From the NCBI GenBank assembly GCA_023213395.1, contig CM041465.1:216821741-216885740 (forward strand): a DNA stretch of 64,000 nt, given 5' to 3'. Below are positions 21,844 to 33,269 of this stretch, in pieces. The DNA comes from Cycas panzhihuaensis (lineage: Eukaryota; Cycadophyta). The notes beneath the pieces are model-generated. The model searched no databases. It saw only the letters and a program-made list of their open reading frames with translations, and was not told where the DNA came from. Position 1 is the stretch's first letter. The number at the start of each line of letters is the position of its first letter. The position numbers and the translations under genes were made by a program.

Positions 21844-23179
21844 GCAGAGGACCACTAGATAGTAGGAGGTGCTAGTTTTGATTTCGGAAAGCACCAAACC
21901 TCTAGGGAGTCACCATATGTTGCCACATAATTGTACTCCTCCCTGTAAGGATTCTGGCTTTCCGCGGATGGTATACCATACCATTTGTATGATATGATAC
22001 ATTACGATTTTTTTGTATATAAACGGGGCCATTGGTACCCCATTTGATGTATGATGGCATGTCATGATACATGGTGGTATATTATGTTGCATTTGCTTTT
22101 ATGTTTATGTTTGTGTATACATGTGTGAGGGTGCACAGTTGCACGAGGAGCTATAGATTGTGATGATTTAAGTTGATTATCATATGGTTTGTGTTAGAGG
22201 ATTATTTGAGTTACACACACTTCCTTTCATACAGGGCCACACCCCTAGTGGGCACACACGATCACCATGAGCATCGGCAATAGGCGTATATGGGGTTAGG
22301 AGACAAGGGGGCTATACATGTCCACATAGGAGCATAGTAGAATATGCAAAAGAAGTGCTAGTGGGAAGGGAAGTGACAATACTCTAGCACGCCATCCTAG
22401 TTAGGGAGTGTTTCCAGGCTCAGGAGTGATAGGAATAATGTACCCAATTAGGAGGACAGGGCCCCCCAAAGAAAGGGGGACAAGAGGTTTCATGGGAAGA
22501 ACCCAAAAGGAGCAAGAAGGCCACCCTAAATCGTCATTCTGCCTATGATTAAGAAGAATGGGGACGTGCCTAGGATGGTAGTTTAGGCTCATTTCATAGT
22601 GAAAGGAGAGAGAGAAGTGGAACAAGCAGTGGGACTATAGCGGTCGACCCACCACTCGACATATCCAAGGGACTCTCTGAAAGAGTTAGAAGGAGTCCTC
22701 CTGTGAGGAACAACAGGAGGCTCCCTGGCTTCATTGCCTGTGGGGGGTAACAAAGAGGGAGACGCAAGAATCGCCTGATCGACAGGAGCGATAACATGAG
22801 ATATAAGGGAAGACTTGGTTTCTTCAATAATGGGAGTTCAAGATCGAGATCTGAAATGAAGGAAATGTGCCCTACTCGTGCCTAAGAGAGAGATGGTATG
22901 AGGAAAACCCTCATCCTCACCATCAGACTCATCATCATTAAGCATGGCAAGATACCTATAGCTCCTAATACTAATAGATATGAAGCATGTGAGGTTGGAA
23001 GAAGAAGATGGAGGGTCTTCTTCCAAAGCAGATGGATTAGGAATGTTGATGGAACAAGCGGAAGCATAAGCAGAAAAGCCCTTATCACCCTTTACTTGAC
23101 CATGAACCGCTTGATGAGGTTGGTAAGGTTACTTAGTAGGAGGAGGCTCCCAGGAGATGACCCTCATTCACCCCTCATG
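21844..23179. other. giant element interior, no domain recognised
   Basis: Contains the 3' flank of the antisense gene (AT-rich, 21900-22200) and, on the minus strand, a Ser/Leu-rich and acidic linker (a DDESDGEDEG stretch near 22905-22935) downstream of the protease. No reverse transcriptase motif is present on the minus strand. Confidence 0.45.
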
Positions 23180-23936
23180 GATGAACTTAAGTTATCCCCA
23201 CTAGGATGACCACACAGCTCCTATTTGGTCAACTCATAGGCATCCCAATAAAAGGTTGTAGTCAACGTTGACATCCAGAACTACAATGTCGGTGAGGACA
23301 GTCTTGTCCTCAAGAGTAAGGAGGATGGAAACTAATCCCAAAGGTGTCTTTTCGCTACCATCGTAGCCTTGACACTACCATGGAACTGGATCCAAGGCTA
23401 ATATACCAAGCTCTTATAATGCGCAAGGGCATGGCATAAATGGAAGAACCATTGTAGACAACAGTTCTTCCCAAAGTGCAATCGGGAGTATTAGTAGTTA
23501 TAGTGAAGGGGAAATGCCATTACCGTTCCCTTTCACCGGTAGGGGGAAGATCCTTAAGGTCAAAAGAGATGACGAGTTCGCAACTTGGGATGGTACCCAA
23601 GGCATGAATGGATGCATCACCCAATCCTAAGGCTTTTAGAAGAAGTGTACGTTGTTCGGGATAACTCCTCAAGACATCCATTATGGACATTCCAGTGGCC
23701 ATGATATGGAATTCGTCGATAATGGAGAAGGGCTTCCCCTTTGTAATAGGTTGGGGAAGAGCTCTTCGAAAGTTATAGTGACTGGGGTGCATGAGAATAG
23801 TCTTGGGGAGTGCAGGGACTTCCAAAAGAGAGGTTTCTAGAAGAGGGTCAAGGTGAGGTGTGGATGAAGAAGCATCATTCACCTCTTTAGCTACTTGAGA
23901 GTAGGTCAGGGCATACAGTGGAGTAGTCTTGAGCAT
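23180..23936 (-). pseudogene. giant element gag C-terminus and aspartic protease
   Basis: A frame open at 23936-23520 (138 codons) contains the linker typical before the protease, then GTIPSCELVISF and, after one stop, the catalytic segment VVYNGSSIYAMPL (about 23425-23465). Families have a D-(N/S/T)-G motif there; the Asp is Tyr. A frameshift later comes VNVDYNLLLG (about 23235-23270), matching the conserved C-terminal block (tyr-asn-leu-leu-leu-gly-arg) of Tat-type proteases. The enzyme would process Gag-Pol; it is dead here. Confidence 0.78.
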
Positions 23937-24527
23937 CTACATGACCTTCTTTCCCTTGTTTCAGGATCAATCAGGTGAAGGAGTGTAGTGGTTAGGAGAA
24001 CCAAAGGAAGACGATGGATTCCTTGCACCCTTCCCTTTGGCTTGCGAAGGGCGAGGGTTTGGGGATCTTCCCTTATTTCAACTATTCTTTTGTTGGTTAT
24101 TACGATTACATTCCCTGTGCTTGGGGAAGGTATCTATACAGATGGGATGGTCTAAGTTAGGCTTGGATGCTTATTTGGGGGAAGAATCATGCTATGGGGC
24201 AACCCTAGGGTGCTGGGCTCGGTACTATGAATCTTCGTGGAAGCATTCTCCATGGATGGAACACCACTTCTTTTCAAGGGAGGAATCAGGTTTCCTCGCT
24301 TGAGAAGATTGGGTGTTACCACCCTTAGAATGAGCAGCTTGGGAAGCCTAGTGGACTAGTTTATATCAAGTAGGGGGTGAAAGAGCCTAGAGTTTGAGCT
24401 CCTTCATAGTATGTTCGAATGCACGTATGGCGGAAGTGAGAGGATCTAAGGTCTTCTTAGTTGGATGAGAAGAAGACCTGGTGGGCTACTGGATTTTGGT
24501 CTCTCAGGGTGGTAGAGGTACCTCACA
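23937..24527 (-). other. giant element gag-protease linker
   Basis: No convincing domain. A zinc knuckle expected here was not recognised. Minus-strand Arg/Lys-rich text near 24050-24100 may be its decayed basic region. Confidence 0.35.
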
Positions 24528-26121
24528 TCATTGTGAGGGCTTTATAGGATTCTTAAGTCTAGCTTGGATCTCAATGGCCTCAAGCACCAAGCACTTGGCT
24601 ATGGCAGAGTCACATATAGTTGCACCAATCTTAAGGACTTTGACGTGGACCTTTGGGTGAAGAGCATTAATAAAGAGGTCCCTCTTCAACTCCTTAGGTA
24701 GAGTTACCCTGGTGGAATAAAGAAGGTCATGAAAGTGTCTCATAAAGTCATGATTCATCTAATCGTGACCTTGTTTAAGAGACAAGAGGGCTTTCATCCC
24801 ACTCTCGAATAGACGAGCTACATCAAAATAGTTGACAAATTCATCCACGAGCTATTAGAATGAAAAAGTAGAATGTGTTGGTATGCGATAAAACTACTTA
24901 AGGGCATCGCCTTGAAGGAATCGCAGGAAAAGTTTCATAAGAATGTGGTCATAGGCCTAGTAATCGATACATGCCATAGAAAAACTACGAACATGCTCTG
25001 TTGGGTCCTATGATGAAGTCCCATCAAATTTAGGGACTTCAAGAGGGTAAGGCAATAAGTTGGTTCTTAGCACCTCGATGGATAGGGGCATCGACCTATA
25101 GTCCATAAAGGGGCGTGCCCTTGACTGTACCATAGGATCAATGGAAGCTAGACAAGGAGGTGGGCAAGGTTGCTCGAGTCCTCCTTGAAGGGTTTTATTC
25201 GAAAGGGGATGTTGTCCTCCCACCATTTGATGAGAGGATACGAATCCCACATTTGAAGGAGCATGCATAAGAGCAGATGGGTGCGACAAACCCATTCCTC
25301 CTTGAGGAAGTGCTCCTTATTGGAAAGAAGCTTGAGGGAAAATGCCTTAGGAGGGGGCTTGCCCTCCTTGCAAAGGCGCAACATGAGGTGCAATATAAGA
25401 TGATTGAAAAGAGGGGTGAGGGACTAGGTTTTACCCATACGGGCCACCTATGGGTGCTGCGACCCCATATGGATACAAAGGGTCCACCCCATAAGCCAAA
25501 AGGGAGTTCCCTTTGTTGTGCCCTCACAGTTGAGAGGTGTAATCAGGAGGCACGTAGAGAGAAGAGTCCTTGGGCTGGAGTTGAGTGTGTGTGGGAGCGG
25601 GCCCCCACGTGACTAGAAGTAGGGGGACACGCGGGTCCCCTAGGTCTATTAGGCAGTGGATAGACTATTTTCAGAGGAGGAATAGTCATTTGACTAGACG
25701 GGGGTATACTCAACCCGAGTTGGGAAGAAAACATGCCTTGGGTGGTCCCCAAGGAACATAAACCATGGGGAGAAGAAGATGAAGTGAGAGGTAGGCTCAT
25801 CATAAGTCAGGAAGAAGGAAGCACAACACTTCACAAGACATTCTCGAACCACTTAGGGTGTGGTTGGAGACAGGAGGCCTAGAAACATTGATTAAGGGCT
25901 TCTACTACATCAACAGGAGGGGTATCTGCTTGATCGTAAGAGGTGGACGGAAACTTATATAAAGCGAACCCCGTAAGATGATCCTCATGAGAGTCACCAT
26001 TATGGTGGTGAAACTCTAGAGGGGATGAAGGCTCTACTTCATGAGTAGAGAGATGGTGGGGTTGTAGGTGTTGCTGGTCACCCGGATAAAAGATAGGGTC
26101 ATCACCCCATTGGGCGGACAC
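24528..26121 (-). pseudogene. giant element gag
   Basis: The N-terminal part (26121-25543, one frame with stops) is low-complexity, His/Pro/Ser-rich. The core is in the frame 25295-24528. It has LEVPKFDGTSS (about 25010-25042), then DPTEHVRSF (about 24980-25007), a two-helix segment with FLQGDALK before a stop where families have Trp, LVDEFVNYFD (about 24825-24853), then an open stretch 24758-24528 with LPKELKRDLFINALHP. This is the standard retrotransposon-gag order. Its six stops are mostly TAG, several at positions that usually carry Trp or Gln. Gag forms the virus-like particle. Confidence 0.82.
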
Positions 26122-26427
26122 TTGGAAGAAGTAGAAGGCTCAAGTGAATTAAACACAAGCATAATATATCTAATCTAAGGGAAATCCCTCCATAATCAAA
26201 TCGAGATCTGACGTAGGAAGGGAGTGATATGAGGAGTCTTCCAACAGCGGAGGTAGACCTCATAAGTGACGTGAGAATTGTCGCATACAAGTTCTGCCTA
26301 TGGGTTAGAAGAAATGAGAAATAAAGTGGTGTGTGCATTGGGGGCTACCCAAAAAAACCAAAAGGGGGAGCTACTAGGAGGAAGTAGCACCAATAAGAAG
26401 GGGGAAAGAATGATTCCTTTGCTGGCA

Positions 26428-26447
26428 GGTCCCTAGTATGGTCATCA
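26428..26447 (-). other. giant element primer-binding site (degenerate)
   Basis: The minus strand reads TGATGACCATACTAGGGACC one base after the 5' LTR. By eye it matches 14 of 20 positions of the TGGCGACTCCACTGGGGACC-type site that I recall from Tat/Ogre elements. Supportive, not decisive. Confidence 0.5.
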
Positions 26448-26448
26448 G

Positions 26449-29400
26449 TGGAATCACATCTATGGGATGGTAACCACACTTAGTTAGGATTGGATTAATC
26501 AACAAAGACTTTTGGAGTCTAAGGTCAATCTGGTAAGTGAGAGAGATCACCCGCACAAGGCATCTGCACCTCAGAACGCAGGTTCGGGACCCATGAATGG
26601 CGCACAACTCCCTTCTAGGTAACTTAACTTTGGTTCTGAGGGCAGCAAGAGTGAGGGATATCCTTGGTTTCCTGAGTAACCTCAAGACGTAGGTCCTCCC
26701 GCCCCTAGATGGCCAGAAGGGAGAGGCAAGATCGAACGAGGGAATGAATCCTCATAGAAAATAGGGGGGATATGAATGCAATGTATTCAGATAAGTGATG
26801 CAGGAGGTACATGCTTATAAAAATGGAGTTCGACAACCACCTCACGCGCAGGACCGACCCCAAGGAGAAGTGTCAAGGCTACCTAGCTAGTATAGGTGCG
26901 ATGAGATTAGAAGAGAATGTTCTAGAGGAAAAAATCTTCCCTAGGCTAGCATACCCAAGGTGAGTTTGAGGGGTAAGAAGCAACGGCGAAGAGGCTTCCA
27001 CCGTCTTATGTGTGAAGGGTTTGGGCCTTCTATGTGTGATGATGAAGTGATGTGTAAGTTGTTATGTTTATTGCAAACAAGAGACAAAAAATCATAAAAA
27101 TGGTAAATACACTCTCGTTTACTCTCAAATGTAAAATCTCACTCTTTTTTCATTTTTAATAGGAGAAAAAAGAGTAAAGAGGATAAGCCAAATAATTGTA
27201 AATGTGTGTGCAAAAGGTGTAAGGCCAAAAGGAAATACATGCAAACAAGTAGGAAAGCGAAAGGATATGGTTCCTATTTCGTGCTCTTTCCTAGAAGTGT
27301 GAGCATAGCATGCATGTGCAAGTAGTAGATGCAAACTTGTTTCTTTTCTCTTTTTTCTTTTATGTTTCACGTATGCAAATAAATAAGCTTAAGATAAGAG
27401 GACAAAGAGCTATGAAGAGAAAAGTACAGTGTACCTAGAGGACTGTGTGACTAGATAAGGATGTTCTCTTATGTTGTACTTGCTCCCTTTTTCCTTTCCC
27501 CATATGCAGGCAGTGTAGAGTAGTGGTGTTGGGGCTTTCTTACCTTAGATGAACTAAAAGGAAAAGGCAGAAAAAAGAAAAAGAAAGGACTATGTAAAAA
27601 GACAGAAATGATAAGGGAAAAGAATGAGGGAGACATACCTAGATTGATGTGTTTCTTTCTCCTTCGTGCACAATGTAGTAAAACCTGTAATTAAAGAGTA
27701 CTCCCCCTTTCCCAAGGGGCTACTAGGATGCCAAGTATATATGTGTATACAAGGTGTACAAAATGATGCCAGTAAAGTACTTCAATCAAAGTAAACCTTT
27801 AACTAAGAAACAATCTCCAACCTCCTCGATGCAAGCAAGACAAAAGAAAAGAGACGAGGATGGTTAGCCTCGAAATGGCTAACCCTCCAATGCACACACC
27901 TCCACACTGTCTAAGCATGTAAATAGCAGATCTAGACAATCTAATAGCAGCTGAAAGTACGGCACATAAGTTGCACAAAGGTTGTAAATATTGCCAGTGT
28001 TGCAAGGGCTACGATGTGCAACTTTTGCAACTTAAGGCTAAATTAACACCCCAAAGTGACATATGGTATGACTGATAGCTGGAAACTCTGCCCATGTAAG
28101 GCACCTAGGGCTAGAGCTAGCACAGCAATGGGCTACGTACACTACTACCAGCGATGGCCTCTCTTCCCAGAGCTCTCTAGTAGCCCAAGGGAAGCACAAA
28201 AGAGGAAGAGGAAAAGGGGAGAAGTGGGGTTGCCCTTGAGGAGAAGGCCTTATTGGGTGTGGAACTCACATTATCTCCTTTCTCTTGCCCTTTTGGGACC
28301 TCTCCTCATAGCCTCCTTAGAGAAACTAGGAGAGAGCAGGAAGGTAGAGAGGATAGACAGGGAAAAATTGAGGGGATGCCTCCTATAGTAGATGGAAAAA
28401 ACTGAGGAAAAAAGGATGTACAGGGTATTCTAATCTCTCTTAAAAGAACTTAAAATGAACAAAATGAAATATGAATGGAATAGTACCTACTAGGGGTAGA
28501 TTGGGAGCAAATCTACCTGAAAAAATGGGAGAGGAAGGCAACCCTACAAGGTTTGCAAGTGGAATCCTCTATAAGCTATGAAACCTAAAGAGAAAACTTG
28601 ATGAAATCTCATGCTTGTGCATGGAAGTGAGCCTTGGAGCATGTCTTGCTTAGAGAAGCTTTGTCTCAAGCATGTTGTCATGGATTTGAGCTAGAAAGGG
28701 TTGATCTCAGGCTAGGACATAGGTGTGCTAGATGTTGTAGGGCGCTTCTACAGAGAATCGCTTGTGAAAGTCAAAGAGAAGAGGAGAGAAAGTGGAGGAA
28801 GAGCCAGAAATGAGGTCATTTTGGGGGTTATATACCCAACCCTAGCTCAATTGGGAAATTAGGGTTAGGCTAGGACTCGGGATATGACTTAGCCACATGG
28901 AAATTTCATGATAAACGCAAAATTTTCCACGGTAAATTTTAAAAAATAGTTTATGACATTTGCCCCGTGGTAAACTTCGTGGTACCGCAACATTCGTTGT
29001 AGTGCAGTGACAGAATGGAAAACAAAAGGAGAAGAGAGAATTGGGATCCCTAAAGGAAGGTACCCTAGGCCTAGGAGGGCTTGACCCTCTATCCAAATGG
29101 CTGGGGACAGTCATGAGGAAGAAATGACCTACACCGGATGGGGTACCAAAGAGATGGGGTTCCTAAGAAGTGGAAAACGGGTAAGAATATACCAATCATG
29201 TCTAACTAAGCACTAAGAGCTATGATGTGGCAATGGGGGTGTGAACGAATCACATGGGCTAATTAGTACTTGGGACAACATAGAGGTGCGTAGGAATGAT
29301 GTAGAGTGCCATTGGGATCCATGTCCTGAGATTGTCATAGGCTAGAATAGTGTCAAGCAATATGATCAAGCAGCAGATGTGAGATGGTCACTTAAATAAA

Positions 29401-29533
29401 TTAATCAGTCATATAGTGGAGAATAGATGCTTTGATTTACCTTTCTAGAGAAGTGACAAAGGAAAATGATAGAAGCATACCCACACTTGCCTGAGTCAAC
29501 TCGCCAAATCCCATTCTCAGTATCTAGGAAATA
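26449..29533 (-). repeat. giant element 5' LTR (3085 bp)
   Basis: On the plus strand it starts TGGAATCACA and ends TCTAGGAAATA. It aligns with the whole of 10789-13896. Directly after it comes the GGGCC target duplication. Confidence 0.93.
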
Positions 29534-29538
29534 GGGCC

Positions 29539-31062
29539 CAATAATGTAGGATCTCCTTCCTACTAAATGGGAGGCCCTCTTGGAATAAATACATATGCAT
29601 GTAAAACATCCAGGATCCTCCTCACCTCGGTAAGCTCAATCATCCCCTCACCTATCACATAAACATATTGTGATCAATCATTTTCTTTAGGAGAAAATTA
29701 TAGAAAATAATCATGAGGATAATGTAATAATCTACAATTAAAATAATATTTATTAAATAAAAATAATAAGTACCTACTAGACATGGTGTTGCCACATTGG
29801 TTGGCTACTTGAGGACCTCTCCATCCCCCTCCTCACCTATGATTACTCCTTGAACCCCCTTAGAGTGTTGATATCCATACTATCAATAGGGAAAGTCACC
29901 TTTTATTAATACTCCTACCTATCCAATAGCCTCCTCCTCCTCTCCCGTACTAATATCTCCTCCCTACTCAACAACTGACTGACCCTCTCCTCAACCACTA
30001 CCCCTTGTTAGTCTAGGAGGAGCCTCTCCCTCTACTAGCATGGCACCACCTCATCCTCCCATGCCAATATTTGTGCCTCGTCTTCTACCCCTATATAGAA
30101 AGGGTGGTCTCCCTGCAATAACTCTCTTAACATCATTAACCTCACCATCTGTCCACACCATCATCCTATCATTAGAATTTGGAACCAATTAGTTCCTCAT
30201 CATCTTGCTAAAAAGGAGGTTATATATGCTTTTTACTACTACTGCCTATCTATTATGAACCTAAGACTACATATACCATTTTTTCATTGTAGGGTCTATA
30301 ATACTTAACTCATGTGGCAATCCTACTAGTCTCATTAGTGGAATATGGTCATACAACCAACACATCAAGATAGAACTATAAGAGAGATCTCCACATCCCT
30401 ATCTTCAAATACATAATAGTTGTTGAGCCATGCTATCAATAATGAAGCCCCCCCAATCCATTTAAGTACTTACCTTATATCATCAAATAATAGTCACCCA
30501 CTGAGTTGGGACACCCATGATATTTTATATCCAAGTAATCTAAAATACTATAATATATACCAACATCTTCCTAATTACTAAAATCCCCTATGTTGTCCTT
30601 ATCACCTCTAAAAAGACTCCATAAACTCCAAAATGATATATATAGACCCAATCGTATGTAAGTTATAAGCAGATCTCTACCCCTTTATTCAACAAAATCT
30701 CTGCCCCTCACTAACTCATTCTTAGAATCCTCCTTACATCTTTAGCAGTGATCCTAATGCCCTCTATACTAGGTACTTAGAACACCTGCTCTATAGGGAC
30801 CTTGATACTAATAAAATCCTCCAAAATCTCATACTCCATCACTAACTGGATGGAGTAACTAGCCCTAAGTAGTCCATATTATCATAATAGTTGTCAATTA
30901 GTACTTGATAGTATCCCAAGGAATGGCTTGATAGCCGATTCTTTATTCTCTCAGGTGTTGATCCTCTTAATAGGCTACACACTAAGAAACAATATTCACT
31001 TAATCTCATTTGATAATATCTTGAAACCAACATTTTTAACTATTCTAAGTTTTTCTTAATTT
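29539..31062 (-). pseudogene. unidentified decayed coding region, possible second PMD-like remnant
   Basis: On the minus strand a 63-codon frame (31033-30842) leads in another frame to EYEILEDFISIKVP and, near 30726-30764, ITAKDVRRILRMS. The latter resembles the VTPEDIQRILEVS segment of the antisense gene at about 20103-20141. Further on are RLVGLPHELSIIDPTMKKWY (about 30280-30350) and an acidic/Arg-rich tail (about 30020-30180). Stops are frequent. The PMD reading rests on one short block and is weak; no terminal repeats were found. Confidence 0.25.
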
Positions 31063-32657
31063 CCTTAAACAATGCAATAAACTAGTCAAAAATATAATAA
31101 ACTGGTAAAAAACGTGATATATCGACTAAAATCGTGATAATCCAATTAAAAACATGATTTTTCAAATTTTTAATTTCAAAAATTACGTTTTTGGTCTATT
31201 TATCACTTTTTTATCTAATCATATATTTTTAATTAATTTTATTTATTTATTAATTAAAATTCACATAAAAATAAGAAAATATCGATTAATGACTAACTAA
31301 ATACCTTACATTACACTACATCCTCATTTCCTCAACTTGATGGCGTTCACAGAATGTTGAGATATCTCTTAAAACTCATAAAATCTCAATCTAATAATGA
31401 AGAAAACTCCCTAACTTCAACTCTATGTGTGAAAATAAAGTTAAACAAGATCCCATTTTGATATAAGAAGGCACTCCTACTTACAAGGACTTCATTTCTT
31501 AATTGTTTCTTTTAAATAGTGGTATCATATGAGTGTTGTAGTTTATATAGTTTAATTTCTCTCAAGTGTTTTTTTCTCATGCCTTGGTAATCCTTTTCTT
31601 TATCTTTTTGCCTTCCATTAATGAGGCAATTAAAGTTGAGATAAATGAAAAATTAAACCCAAACGTGAATTGTCTGAATCCTCTATATATTTATACCCCA
31701 CCAGATGAATTTCACATTCTCACTGTAAATTTCACATTCTCTCTGGCCTCTATGCCTCCTTAAAAATGTAACCCTCTAAAATCATGTGGTCTCACTCACT
31801 CAAGGGATGTGATATGGTCACTAATGAAGTAAAACTATGGTGACCAACCTCTTCGAAGCAATGCTAATACGGTCATACTATGGCAACCCCACCTTTGAAA
31901 ACAAGTGTAAAGGAGGCTAAAGTGCATGAACCACCCCTGTCCTAAAACCCCATCAACATGATGAGCAATTTGGTACCTCGATCAAGTTTGATTGTGACTT
32001 CATAAAGGGATTTCTCAAGCCACCCTTGTTCCATTCTAATGGAATAACTTTTGCCACCTTTATATCATACATATTTCTCATCTAATTTGGCCTTTATTTT
32101 GGTGTAAAAGATAAGTCCAGGTCATTCAAATATGAACCCTAGGTTGCCACCATTCACCATCTTTCTCTCTATCATTAGTAAGAGCTTCTGGTGATAAGGG
32201 GGTAAATGTTTTACTATAATTGATCCACTTGCTATGATTAAGTTCATATCTATGTAGGTTGTCTTAAGCCACTTAATGGTTATCTCTTTCACTTGTATAA
32301 TGAATATCTCTTAGATAGCATAGTTATTTTTACTAGTCTTTTTGAGTGATTAAGCTTAGAATCAAACCAATTTTGATTCACAAGCTTCTACCACATTATT
32401 AAAGTCATTAAGAAGCTATTTTCCAAAATTGAACTAACTTCAATCATTGGTTGTAGTCCTCTATTAAGTAATCACATTCATACTCTCCTATTTATTTTAA
32501 TTCATAACTCTTAATGAGTTTGGCCTTAAAGAGGGTGAAAGCAAATCGAGCCAAACTCTTGAGAGGAGGTGAATGATAAGTAGGAAAGGATCTTTGAGCA
32601 AGGTAAGCATCTCAACTCTCTTCCATAGAGTTATAGGTGACTCAAACTAGTTGTCTC
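31063..32657. other. no gene seen; left flank of chromovirus
   Basis: AT-rich. One 65-codon plus frame (31566-31763) starts with a hydrophobic segment that could pass for a signal peptide, but nothing else supports a gene. GTCTC (32653-32657) is the left target duplication of the chromovirus. Confidence 0.45.
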
Positions 32658-32998
32658 TGGACTGTTCCTTCTCAGAAATCTGGGCTCTTAGGAGTGATAA
32701 TTAGCAGAAAATGAAGCCAAATAACATGAGTGTGCAAGCAGATCACAAAAAATAAATCACCAAAATGAGTACCGAAGTACTTTCTTCTTTCAAGATATCA
32801 TACTCAATAACATTACGAGCGGTTTAACCCTTTAAATACACAAGTAAGGGTCTTCATCCTTAATGATTCTATTGGTGGCCCTAGCGGCCTTACATCTTAT
32901 TGGATGGCTTAGCGGTCCATAAACATAACTTACTAAACCTCTTAATCCTTACTTGTTGGTGGTTCCCTCTTGCTAAGGAAATGTGGGGTTATGTTACA
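32658..32998 (-). repeat. chromovirus 3' LTR
   Basis: Plus strand TGGACTGTTCC ... GGGGTTATGTTACA. It aligns base for base with 38842-39182 apart from two 1-bp indels. Confidence 0.93.
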
Positions 32999-33011
32999 GG
33001 TCCCCCATCTG
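32999..33011 (-). other. chromovirus polypurine tract
   Basis: The minus strand reads CAGATGGGGGACC just before the LTR start TGTAACATAA. It overlaps the end of the polyprotein frame, as is common. Confidence 0.85.
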
Positions 33012-33263
33012 AGACGTTGAGACCCTACAGCGTTGGAGATGAAGATGTTTTTGGGTGAACTCATCCAGCGCCCAAGTAGCTTCATCAGCATCGTAGCCAA
33101 CCCATTGTACCAAGTGTTCAGAAATAGTGTGATTCCAGAGGCGACACTGGTGACTGGCAAGGATTTTATCAGGAGGAATTATGAGAGTTTGTTCTTCAAA
33201 GAGAATGGGTAGGGTCATGTTGGGTGTAACTTTAGCTCCAAGGTATTTTTTTTGGCAGGACAC
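33000..33263 (-). pseudogene. chromovirus chromodomain
   Basis: An open frame of about 88 codons at the C-terminus of the polyprotein. It has IIPPDKILASHQCRLWN, then HLVQWVGYDADEATWALDEF (about residues 53-72), the typical chromodomain core with Trp-x-Gly and Ala-Thr-Trp and an aromatic cage candidate. In chromoviruses this domain guides integration to chromatin marks. It assigns the element to the chromovirus branch; I cannot name the clade. Confidence 0.87.
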
Positions 33264-33269
33264 GTGGAA

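Larger units (their letters stand above)
10789..29533 (-). mobile_element. giant Tat/Ogre-like Gypsy element (18.7 kb) with antisense gene, no RT/IN found
   Basis: Two roughly 3.1-kb direct repeats (10789-13896 and 26449-29533) end in TG/CA-derived termini and are flanked by a perfect GGGCC duplication (10784-10788 and 29534-29538). Reading on the minus strand: 5' LTR, degenerate primer site, gag, aspartic protease, a long spacer with an opposite-strand gene, an RNase H of archaeal type, a purine tract, 3' LTR. Very long LTRs plus an extra archaeal-type RNase H are known hallmarks of the Tat lineage. No reverse transcriptase or integrase motif was found on the minus strand, even after allowing for the nested insertion 15327-19129, so this copy looks non-autonomous or internally deleted. 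Without the nested element it is about 14.9 kb. Confidence 0.9.

Noticed and set aside
28056-28388. 110-codon plus-strand frame in the right giant LTR
   Set aside because: Not preserved in the left LTR copy and without motifs; a chance frame in the LTR.
31566-31763. 65-codon frame with a signal-peptide-like N-terminus
   Set aside because: Hydrophobic start is common in AT-rich random frames; there is no downstream domain or family.
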